This document shows, one piece after another, positions 18,233 to 24,428 of a stretch of DNA of 37,704 nt. Origin of the DNA: Tissierellia bacterium. Lineage in GTDB: Bacteria; Bacillota; Clostridia; Tissierellales; Tepidimicrobiaceae. The translations under genes and the position numbers were made by a program. Within the stretch, counting starts at the first letter, position 1, and each line of letters starts with the position of its first letter. Under the pieces are notes generated by a model, which made no database searches, was not told where the DNA came from, and saw nothing but the letters and a program-made list of their open reading frames with translations. Location: the NCBI GenBank assembly GCA_012728365.1, contig JAAYFE010000056.1:1-37704 (forward strand). The letters are read 5' to 3'.

Positions 18233-18778
18233 ATGAAAAAGCAATATTTCTTTTTATACTATATATTAATTAGCATAAGCATACTTTTTCTAGCTTTGAG
18301 AAGCAACGAAGGTATTATAAATAAAATTATTATATTAGGAATTTTGAGTTTTTTTGCAGTGGCTTTAATAGATCATTTTTATGAAATTAAAAGCTTAATC
18401 AATAGGGATAATACTTTAAGAAAAATAAATTATGAAAATTTGATACTGGTATTGGGTACTGCTTTTTCAGCAGCCATAACCTGGTATCTAAACCATAGTC
18501 TAGGCCTGGGGCCCATAGTAGCCAATGGAATAGTGGGAGTAATAGTTGCAATACTCTTTTCTTCTAAAAAGGCTGGAGCCTTTTATATAGCTTCTTTCAT
18601 AGGCATGTCCAGCCAGCTAATTGTTTCTTCCATGGCTATGGCAGGCCTTATAGGTTTATTTGCAGGCTTTATAATTATTTTTTCCCAGGAAGTATATGAT
18701 GGGGTTGGAGGAAAGGGTGGCACCATAGCAGCCCTATCAACCCAGATAATAAGACTAATAATGAGTTTATTCATATAA
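18233..18778 (+). CDS. Unrecognised membrane protein (first of a pair)
   Basis: Hydrophobic protein of 181 aa with about five or six membrane segments. I do not recognise the family. The C-terminal part (from Q152) reads SQEVYDGVGGKGGTIAALS. The next gene ends with a very similar stretch, so the two may be paralogous halves of one membrane complex, as in two-gene transporters of the small heteromeric kind. The glycine-rich region GLGPIVANGIVGVIVAILF may form a re-entrant or packed helix. AGAGGCGAGG precedes ATG 18233. The gap to the next gene is 15 bases, so both are probably one operon. No enzyme motif is visible. Confidence 0.75.
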   Translation: MKKQYFFLYYILISISILFLALRSNEGIINKIIILGILSFFAVALIDHFYEIKSLINRDNTLRKINYENLILVLGTAFSAAITWYLNHSLGLGPIVANGIVGVIVAILFSSKKAGAFYIASFIGMSSQLIVSSMAMAGLIGLFAGFIIIFSQEVYDGVGGKGGTIAALSTQIIRLIMSLFI

Positions 18779-18793
18779 AGGTGGGATAAAATA

Positions 18794-19168
18794 GTGACAA
18801 TATTGATTCTACTTGTGGCAGTACTGGCTACTAGTGTAACATATACTATAATATATAAGCTAAAGAAGGGAACTGTACTGGCTTCAGCCCTTGTAACCCT
18901 AACATCAGGTATTGTTTTTCCTTATATTTTTCCTGAAAAGGGAATACTGCTTGCCACTGTAGCAACGGCAGGTTCCTATGCAGCTATGGTATCCAGGGAA
19001 AAGTTCCCAAGACTACTAGACATGGTATTTGTTGGAATTATATGCGGCTTGGTGTTTATACTAACCCAGGAAGTATTTGTGGGAGTTGGGGGAAGACTAG
19101 GCTCCATAGCAGCCATATCATGTTTTACCTGGTTAGGGATAAAAAAGGCTAAAAGAAAGGTTTTATAA
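18794..19168 (+). CDS. Unrecognised membrane protein (second of a pair)
   Basis: Hydrophobic protein of 124 aa with three or four membrane segments, starting at GTG 18794 with AGGTGGG just upstream. The motif from Q92 reads TQEVFVGVGGRLGSIAAIS and matches the C-terminal motif of the preceding protein at most positions. The N-terminal part resembles the last two-thirds of the first protein in layout. The C-terminus is basic (IKKAKRKVL), which suggests a cytoplasmic end. Function unknown. It is followed by a strong hairpin that also faces the minus-strand genes. Confidence 0.75.
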   Translation: MTILILLVAVLATSVTYTIIYKLKKGTVLASALVTLTSGIVFPYIFPEKGILLATVATAGSYAAMVSREKFPRLLDMVFVGIICGLVFILTQEVFVGVGGRLGSIAAISCFTWLGIKKAKRKVL

Positions 19169-19210
19169 TAAATAGGGGACAAGGAATTTTCCATGTCCCC
19201 ATATTTATTT
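19169..19210. terminator. Bidirectional terminator between converging genes
   Basis: GGGGACA pairs with TGTCCCC, continued inside by GGAA/TTCC after an A-A mismatch, and outside by AAATA/TATTT. It lies between the plus-strand membrane pair and the minus-strand ABC genes, with A/T tracts on both sides. Confidence 0.75.
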
Positions 19211-19248
19211 AGCAATGTCTATTTTTAGTGCAAAATTCCTGTCTTTTA

Positions 19249-19893
19249 TTATAAATCAACTTTTTGAAACCTATTGGATGATACCCTATAGGCCAATAAC
19301 ATAGCAAAAATATATACTATTATTCCAATTATTAGGATGGGAAGCTGTTTTAACATCATATCTACTTCAAGGCTATCAAGCCACTTAAATCTTGGAAAAT
19401 GAACAATTACCTCCATTACAATAACTCCAAGGGCAGCAGGTATTATTGCCTTTATAAAGGCTTTTCCTACCTTGTGGCCAGTTTTAAAGAATTCTGTTAA
19501 AAAGATTAAATTAAAAATGGCATATATCATAAGTCCAAAACCATAATAGGCCACATTTGCTTCAATACCAGCAGGATTGCCCTTTGGCAGCACACTAAGC
19601 CTAAGTATTGCAAAGGGTAGGGAAATAAGCAATTGGGTCATTTGGGCTGAAACCATAAGGAGGCATTTGGCCTTTACAGTATCCCTCTTTTTCACTGGCA
19701 GCAGGCAAGTATAGTAGATATCATTGGTTTCCCGTCCATACATAAAAGTAATATAGGGTCCAAGGCAGCCAAATAAAAACACCATGCCGTAGGGATAGGC
19801 AGGAACAATTACCAGTACACCTAATAGTGTAAATATAAACAAATTAGGATGGGCTGCCAGTCGCAGTTCCTTGTATAAAAGATTAAGCATCAT
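19249..19893 (-). CDS. ABC-2 type permease (PF13346-like)
   Basis: Membrane subunit of an ABC exporter, 214 aa, about six hydrophobic helices. The opening LNLLYKELRLAAHPNLFIFTLLG and the segment YGRETNDIYYTCLLPVKKRDTVKAK are typical of the small ABC-2 permeases paired with YtrB-like ATPases. AGGAGG precedes the double ATG at its start. The start overlaps the end of the ATPase gene, which is broken, so the permease may be an orphan or may use another ATPase. Substrate unknown. Confidence 0.82.
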   Translation of the reverse strand: MMLNLLYKELRLAAHPNLFIFTLLGVLVIVPAYPYGMVFLFGCLGPYITFMYGRETNDIYYTCLLPVKKRDTVKAKCLLMVSAQMTQLLISLPFAILRLSVLPKGNPAGIEANVAYYGFGLMIYAIFNLIFLTEFFKTGHKVGKAFIKAIIPAALGVIVMEVIVHFPRFKWLDSLEVDMMLKQLPILIIGIIVYIFAMLLAYRVSSNRFQKVDL

Positions 19894-20372
19894 AAGTCCT
19901 CCTTTCAGTCCTAACCATAATTTCTTCTAAAGACAGTTCTCCCTTATCATCAGGATCTTTTAAATACTGGAAGGCTTTTATGAAGGCAGATTTTTCAGCA
20001 CTTTTTAAGAGTTTGCCATCCTTAATATAGGTAATATAATCAGCACACTTTTCCAAATCAGATATAATGTGGGTAGAAAAGAGGATGCTTATGCCTTCAG
20101 AAACTACCAGTTGTCGGAATAAGTCCAGTATGTCATCACGGGACACTGGGTCCAGGCCACTGGTAGGTTCATCTAAAATTAATAGTTTAGCCCTATGGGA
20201 TAAGGCCAGAGCCAACATATATTTTACTTTCATTCCTGTAGAAAGCTCCTTTACCCTTTTGTTAGGTGATAGGGAAAAGGCTTCAATATATTTTTCATAA
20301 GCCTTATGGTCCCAGTTCTTGTAAAAGGGCCTTGTAACTGCAGTAATGTCTTTAAGCCTTTAGTACATTCAT
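19883..20372 (-). pseudogene. ABC transporter ATPase, N-terminal half deleted and frameshifted
   Basis: The C-terminal half of an ABC ATPase is intact in frame: TAVTRPFYKNWDHKAY, signature LSTGMKVK, Walker B LLILDEPTSGLDP and H-loop FSTHIISD. Walker A and the rest of the first ~80 residues are missing. Reading upstream, the frame hits a stop at 20360-20362. A likely original start remains at 20370-20372 with AAAGGGGG at good spacing, but it reads only MNVLKA before a stop. The simplest reading is an out-of-frame deletion joining the first codons to LKDITAVT. The 116-aa frame from ATG 20233 could be translated but could not bind ATP. Confidence 0.8.
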
Positions 20373-20386
20373 ATTCTTTACCCCCT

Positions 20387-20839
20387 TTATTTTTTTAGAA
20401 AATTATCTATTACCTGCCCAGTCATTAGGAGAAAGGTCTTAGTATCTATTAGGGCTATTCCAGCCCTTGTAGGGTTTGTGTCTCCTAAGACTACTAATTT
20501 GTCTCCAGCTTTAAGATTTAAAGTGTCCCTGGCCTCCTTAGGCAGTACAATTTGCCCCCTTTCTCCTAGAGTCACAACCCCAAATATGTGCTTGTTCTTT
20601 GGTGGAATTGGCAGGCCTTCTTCTTCAGGGTCATAGCGAACCAGATCATTTAAGGATACATTATATAAATCAGCAAGGGTCTCACACTTTAGGATATCAG
20701 GTAGAGAATCACCACTTTCCCACTTTGCTACAGCTTGGCGGCTAACACCAACCTTTTCAGCCACCTCCTCCTGGGATAGGCCATGTTTATTTCTCAAATA
20801 GCGTAAATTGGCAGCAATATTTTTCTTTGGATTATTCAT
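20387..20839 (-). CDS. XRE-type regulator with C-terminal AbrB-like domain
   Basis: DNA-binding protein of ~150 aa. The N-terminal XRE helix-turn-helix (about residues 8-62) reads LRYLRNKHGLSQEEVAEKVG and then VSRQAVAKWESGDSLPD. The C-terminal part (about 82-130) resembles an AbrB/SpoVT swapped-hairpin domain (VTLGERGQIVLPKEARDTLNLKAGDKLVVLGD). This pairing is common in regulators beside ABC-2 exporters, so it probably controlled the neighbouring transporter. I chose ATG 20839 with AAGGAGG about 10 bases upstream; the in-frame TTG 20848 is too close. It lies just upstream of the broken ATPase gene. Confidence 0.88.
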   Translation of the reverse strand: MNNPKKNIAANLRYLRNKHGLSQEEVAEKVGVSRQAVAKWESGDSLPDILKCETLADLYNVSLNDLVRYDPEEEGLPIPPKNKHIFGVVTLGERGQIVLPKEARDTLNLKAGDKLVVLGDTNPTRAGIALIDTKTFLLMTGQVIDNFLKK

Positions 20840-20961
20840 ACTTTTCAAACCTCCTTAAGTCTATGATACACCACAAATTACAAGATTAAAACCAACCTAG
20901 GTTTACAAATTTTGTTAACTTTAGTTGCCTCCTGCTGTAATATGGAAATATTTAAACAAAA

Positions 20962-21002
20962 AAATGGCTTCATTTAGTCTTTAATGCTAAATGAAGCCAT
21001 TT
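20962..21002 (-). terminator. Intrinsic terminator of the DUF2935 operon
   Basis: Perfect 16-base stem: AAATGGCTTCATTTAG (20962-20977) with its complement at 20987-21002, 9-base loop. On the minus strand the run TTTTTTT-G-TTT follows the stem, as in a strong terminator. Confidence 0.88.
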
Positions 21003-21015
21003 ATACATATTTCAT

Positions 21016-21918
21016 TTATATACTCTTCAATACCCTTATATACCTATTGGCCTCCCTTAAGATATGGTCGGCTAATAGGGGATAGGCAATTACCTGTATT
21101 TGACAGTCTATTAAGCCTTCGGTGCCTGCCTGTTTAAAGTCTCTAATTTCAATTGTATCTTCTAGGGCCATTTTTGTAACCTTAGGTATATCCTTTGGTC
21201 CGGCTTTTTTAGTTATTTCTATAAGGTCTTCAAAGGCCTCAGCAAGATCATTTGCAGTATTAAACAATTCTACTTCTGTAGGGTCTAAAAGCCCCCTTAC
21301 AAATTGGGCATGTTCCATCATTATGGTATCCCAGAATATCTGATTATCCAATATATCCTTTACTGGCTCTTCCCGTCTTTGAAGGGATTCAAGAGCCTTT
21401 AAATAGTATATAGCTTCCCTCATAATATGGTCTATAAGTAGTGGATATAAGTTTGCAAATAGTTTACAATCTAGTAGTTTTTTCAGTATCTTTTCCTTGT
21501 AACTAATAACCTCTTTAACTAAATTAATAGCCCTTTCATTTAATTTTTCAAGCTCACTTTCCAAGCCTTGGGTAAAGGTGAAGGAGGAATTAGATAGCAG
21601 ATCTAGTTCAGCCTTAGTTAGGTCCTTGTTTATGCAGATGCCTGTAAGCTTTTCAGTTATTATTTCAGATTCAAGGGTATAGTTTGTTACAAGTTCATTG
21701 GAGTTAAGAACAGCCTTGTCTACTGCACCATTGGCTAAGTTAATAGCTTCCTTTAATATATCTTCAAAGGATTCCTTTAGCTCTTCTCCTTCTAGGACTA
21801 GGGTAGAGTCTATTGTAAGCAAGCCAGATTCTATAAATATCATATGTTCCTTCATTATTCGAGCAAAGAATAGATTATACTCTAAGGACTTTTTAATAAA
21901 GTCTTTTCTTGTAAGCAT
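21016..21918 (-). CDS. DUF2935 protein, second paralogue
   Basis: Helical protein of 300 aa in the DUF2935 family, whose function is not established. It shows an internal duplication: EYNLFFARIMKEHMIFIESGLL near the N-terminus matches FWDTIMMEHAQFVRGLLDP in the second half. EH pairs and acidic residues recur in both halves, and both end in similar segments (LLIDHIMREAIYYL and LLADHILREANRYI). Such paired EH/HxxxE helices could bind metal in four-helix bundles. The gene follows its paralogue by 13 bases and ends at a strong terminator. There is no signal peptide, so it is probably cytoplasmic. Confidence 0.85.
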   Translation of the reverse strand: MLTRKDFIKKSLEYNLFFARIMKEHMIFIESGLLTIDSTLVLEGEELKESFEDILKEAINLANGAVDKAVLNSNELVTNYTLESEIITEKLTGICINKDLTKAELDLLSNSSFTFTQGLESELEKLNERAINLVKEVISYKEKILKKLLDCKLFANLYPLLIDHIMREAIYYLKALESLQRREEPVKDILDNQIFWDTIMMEHAQFVRGLLDPTEVELFNTANDLAEAFEDLIEITKKAGPKDIPKVTKMALEDTIEIRDFKQAGTEGLIDCQIQVIAYPLLADHILREANRYIRVLKSI

Positions 21919-21931
21919 ATTATCCCTCTTT

Positions 21932-22846
21932 TTATTTACATGTTTTTAAGAAATCCTTTAACAATCTAATATACCTATTGGTCTCCCTTAAAAGATGGTC
22001 AGCCAGTAATGGATTTATCAGTCCCTTTATTTCACAGGCCAGTATTCCCTTGGTAGCAGCACTGTTAAAGTCCTTTACTTCCTCTGTAGCCTTTAGATTT
22101 TTGCCGGATATTTCACAAGCTTGGCCTTTCTTTGCATCCTTAGTTTTTTCCACTAGTTCTTCAAATTTTTTTGAAAAGTCCTGGGCCCTTTTAATTAAAT
22201 CCTCCTCAGAAGGATCTAAAAGGCCTCTTGTAAATAGGGCATGGTCCATCATCACATGGTTCCAAAATACTTCCTTTTCTAAAATGTCCTTATCATTTAT
22301 ATTCCTTTCCTGAATAGCCAGCAGCAATTTCAGGTAGAATTTAGCTTCTTCTACTAGATGTTCCAGCATTTGTGGATATATAAATGTGGAAAGCCTACAC
22401 TTTAATACTTCCTCATGGACCTCTTCCTTAAATTTAATTGCTTCCATTAGAAGATTTTTTATCCTTTCATTTAGGTCTGCTACATAGCCCTCCAGGTTAT
22501 ATAGGGGCTCAGATTTTTTGTCTGCCAGATCCAGGGTAGCTTCTGTTAACTTCTTATTGATACAAACACCAAATAGGTCCTCCACCTGTTTTTCCGCATC
22601 TAGTGTGTACTTTGTTACAAACTCATTGGATTCTAAAGCTTCCTTTGATATCAATCCCTTGGATAGGCTAACTACTTCCTCTAACAGTTTTTCAAAGGAT
22701 TCCTTTAAGGTATCTGCTTCCAGTACGTATTTGCTGTTTATTATAGGCATACTAATGGCCATAAATATTAGGTGTTCCTTCATAATTCGTCCAAAAAATA
22801 AGTTTAGTTCTAAGGATAATCTAATAAAGTCCCTATCCTTTAACAT
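21932..22846 (-). CDS. DUF2935 protein, first paralogue
   Basis: Helical protein of 304 aa, clearly paralogous to the next gene: both begin with a (D/K)FI(R/K)xSLExNLFF(G/A)RIMKEH pattern and both end in LLADH-LRE-NRYIR. The same internal duplication is seen (LFFGRIMKEHLIFM against FWNHVMMDHALFTRGLLDP). The tandem pair suggests gene duplication within one operon. AGGGGGGGAG precedes the ATG at 22846. Function unknown; ferritin-like or metal-binding helices are a guess from the repeated E-H pattern. The region upstream is divergent from the purine operon promoter. Confidence 0.85.
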   Translation of the reverse strand: MLKDRDFIRLSLELNLFFGRIMKEHLIFMAISMPIINSKYVLEADTLKESFEKLLEEVVSLSKGLISKEALESNEFVTKYTLDAEKQVEDLFGVCINKKLTEATLDLADKKSEPLYNLEGYVADLNERIKNLLMEAIKFKEEVHEEVLKCRLSTFIYPQMLEHLVEEAKFYLKLLLAIQERNINDKDILEKEVFWNHVMMDHALFTRGLLDPSEEDLIKRAQDFSKKFEELVEKTKDAKKGQACEISGKNLKATEEVKDFNSAATKGILACEIKGLINPLLADHLLRETNRYIRLLKDFLKTCK

Positions 22847-22954
22847 AGACTCCCCCCCTTTTTTATATATAACTAGTAAATGTTTATTATTTTATTTGGA
22901 CATTTATTACTATTAAAAAGAAATATAAATATTGATATTATTTTTCTAATCTTA

Positions 22955-22982
22955 TTGACAAAAAGTTACTTTGTGTTATGAT
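22955..22982 (+). promoter_or_regulatory. Promoter of the purine operon
   Basis: TTGACA (22955-22960), 16 bases, TATGAT (22977-22982). A start near 22990 would place the guanine aptamer about 30 bases into the RNA. Confidence 0.7.
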
Positions 22983-23017
22983 TAGTTATGATTAGGGTAT
23001 AAAATTTAATAGACAAG

Positions 23018-23084
23018 CTCATATAAGTCCCATAATATGGTTGGGACGTCTCTACTGAATGACCGTAAATCATTCAACTATGGG
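23018..23084 (+). promoter_or_regulatory. Guanine riboswitch aptamer, first copy
   Basis: Purine-family aptamer with all parts in place. P1 is CTCATA (23018-23023) with TATGGG (23079-23084). P2 is GTCCC/GGGAC with loop ATAATATGGTT. J2/3 is GTCTCTAC. P3 is TGAATGA/TCATTCA with loop CCGTAAA. The loops hold the GG and CC needed for the kissing contact. The specificity base is C (23078), which selects guanine over adenine. It sits directly before a PRPP aptamer, the tandem described in Firmicutes as a two-input gate in purine genes. Confidence 0.9.
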
Positions 23085-23178
23085 TGAAAGTGTACCTAGG
23101 GTTCCGGAGATTTTTCTCGCCTGGTCCAAGCGGTACAGATATTATCCTTGTGATAGTATCACACCGAAGGGATAAAAG
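23085..23178 (+). promoter_or_regulatory. PRPP riboswitch aptamer (ykkC class), first copy
   Basis: Contains the ykkC-class core: GTGAAAGTGTACCTAGGG and TTCCGGAGA, then CTGGTCCAAGCGGTACAG, then ACACCGAAGGGATAAAAG. The purine-gene context and the upstream guanine aptamer point to the PRPP subtype rather than guanidine or ppGpp. In known examples PRPP binding prevents the terminator, and guanine binding favours it. Confidence 0.88.
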
Positions 23179-23223
23179 CCCAGTCGGGTAGGTTTCGCTT
23201 ATACCTACCTGCTGGGTTTTTTT
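23179..23223 (+). terminator. Riboswitch terminator before purC
   Basis: CCCAG pairs with CTGGG and GGTAGGT with ACCTACC, with a small internal loop, followed by seven T (23217-23223). It is the expression platform of the tandem riboswitch. Between it and purC (23224-23335) there is no further structure I can support; a lone TATAAT at 23293 lacks a -35. Confidence 0.88.
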
Positions 23224-23335
23224 AATTGACAGCATAAGACAATTTAATAAGCAGACAATCTCCTTATTTTAGTCATGGAAAATATAGAGGTTTATAATAC
23301 ATAATTTTGCAAAGAATAACCATGGAGGTGGTTTT

Positions 23336-24022
23336 ATGAAGTTGATATATAAGGGAAAGACTAAGGATGTATATGAGTTGGAGGATGGCAACTATCTATT
23401 TAAATTTAAGGATGACGTAACCGGTGAAGATGGAGTATTTGACCCAGGGGCCAATGAGGTGGTATTTTCCATAGAAGGGTCTGGCAGGGCAGCCTTAAGG
23501 CTTACTAAGTATTTCTTTGAGAGACTCAACAGCCTAAATATACCAACCCACTATATAGAGGCAGATCTTGAAAATAATACCATGAAGGTTCTACCTGCTA
23601 AAATATTTGGAAAAGGGGTAGAGGTGATACTGAGATACAGGGCTGTAGGTAGCTTTATTCGCCGCTATGGCCTCTATGTTGAGGAAGGGGCACCCCTGGA
23701 TGGCTATATTGAGTTTACCCTAAAGGATGATGAAAGGAAGGATCCCCTTATTACAGAAGATGGGCTGGTTATGTTAAATATCATGACCAGGGAGGAAGTG
23801 GAAAGGGTAAAAAGGTTGACAAAAGAAATTTCTCAAATAGTAAGGGAAGAATTAAAGAAGAGGGACATAGAACTATATGACATCAAGCTAGAGTTTGGCC
23901 GAATAGGTGATGATGAACATATTGGCCTAATTGACGAGATTTCAGGAGGCAATATGAGGGCTTACAAGGATGGCAAGTATATAGAGCCCCTCAAGCTGGT
24001 AAAGATATTTTTTGCTGATTAA
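23336..24022 (+). CDS. purC: SAICAR synthetase
   Basis: Phosphoribosylaminoimidazole-succinocarboxamide synthase, 228 aa, purine pathway: joins aspartate to CAIR using ATP. The N-terminus LIYKGKTKDVYELEDGNYLFKFKDDVTG and the segment EVILRYRAVGSFIRRYG are family landmarks, as is the C-terminal LIDEISGGNMRAYKDG. The length is slightly short but normal. The family usually reads DEI(S/T)PDxxR here; this protein has DEISGGNMR, so that part of the site differs. GGAGG precedes the ATG. It is set apart from the rest of the operon by a second riboswitch, so it is controlled by the first switch only. Confidence 0.92.
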   Translation: MKLIYKGKTKDVYELEDGNYLFKFKDDVTGEDGVFDPGANEVVFSIEGSGRAALRLTKYFFERLNSLNIPTHYIEADLENNTMKVLPAKIFGKGVEVILRYRAVGSFIRRYGLYVEEGAPLDGYIEFTLKDDERKDPLITEDGLVMLNIMTREEVERVKRLTKEISQIVREELKKRDIELYDIKLEFGRIGDDEHIGLIDEISGGNMRAYKDGKYIEPLKLVKIFFAD

Positions 24023-24037
24023 AAATTGCATAGAATT

Positions 24038-24097
24038 GCTCATTAGTTCCATAATAAGCTTGGAACTAAAACTAAATGGCCTTGCCATTTAGTGTGG
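24038..24097 (+). promoter_or_regulatory. Degenerate guanine aptamer, second copy
   Basis: Clearly related to the first guanine aptamer in order and position but without its binding features. P1 remnant: CTCAT with GTGGG. P2: TAGTTCCA with TGGAACTA, loop TAATAAGCT. P3: CTAAATGGC with GCCATTTAG, loop CTT. The J2/3 strand GTCTCTAC is reduced to AAA, the CCGTAAA loop is gone, and the specificity C in J3/2 is absent. The stems are perfect, so a three-way junction can still fold, but it should not bind guanine. Confidence 0.75.
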
Positions 24098-24190
24098 GTG
24101 AAAGTGTACCTAGGGTTCCGGAGAATATTTCTCGTCTGGTCCAAGCGGTACAGATATTATCTTTATGATAATATTACACCGAAGGGATAA
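24098..24190 (+). promoter_or_regulatory. PRPP riboswitch aptamer, second copy
   Basis: Nearly identical core to the first copy (GTGAAAGTGTACCTAGGG, CTGGTCCAAGCGGTACAG, ACACCGAAGGGATAAAAG). Differences fall mostly in stems and loops: GGAGAATATTTCTC against GGAGATTTTTCTC, and the GATATTATC arm. It begins 75 bases after the purC stop, inside the operon, and no convincing promoter lies between. It should therefore act as an internal attenuator for purL and all genes after it. Confidence 0.87.
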
Positions 24191-24237
24191 AAGCCCAGTC
24201 GGGTAGGTTTCGCTTAAGCCTACCTGACTGGGCTTTT
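24191..24237 (+). terminator. Riboswitch terminator before purL
   Basis: Very stable stem: AGCCCAGTC pairs perfectly with GACTGGGCT, continued by GGTAGG/CCTACC. Only four T follow (24233-24236), fewer than in the first copy. The 191 bases to purL (24238-24428) hold no gene; just before the ribosome site is ATAATTTTGC, also found before purC. Confidence 0.87.
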
Positions 24238-24428
24238 CAAAAGTGGGCTTTAGCTTTACCTATATGAATTGTTAAGGATTGGACCTTAAAGAATGAATCA
24301 AATAATTGTCCATTATCAAATGTTAATTATTAATTGATATAAGGGACGGATTTTTATCTTAAAAAGATATTTGACTAATGGAAGTATTTCTAAATTAATA
24401 ATTTTGCCAAAGGGTAAGGGAGGATATT

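Noticed and set aside
19883..20233. A 116-aa ATPase domain gene as a functional short protein
   Set aside because: It lacks Walker A, and upstream in-frame sequence clearly belongs to the same ATPase, so it is a fragment.
23226..23248. TTGACA just after the first riboswitch terminator as a second purC promoter
   Set aside because: No -10 lies at 16-18 bases; TTTAAT is only 11 away.
24030..24035. TAGAAT as a promoter between purC and the second riboswitch
   Set aside because: There is no -35 at proper spacing, so I favour read-through from purC.
24038..24097. Second upstream element as an adenine or 2'-deoxyguanosine aptamer
   Set aside because: Those variants keep the J2/3 strand and kissing loops; this element has lost both.
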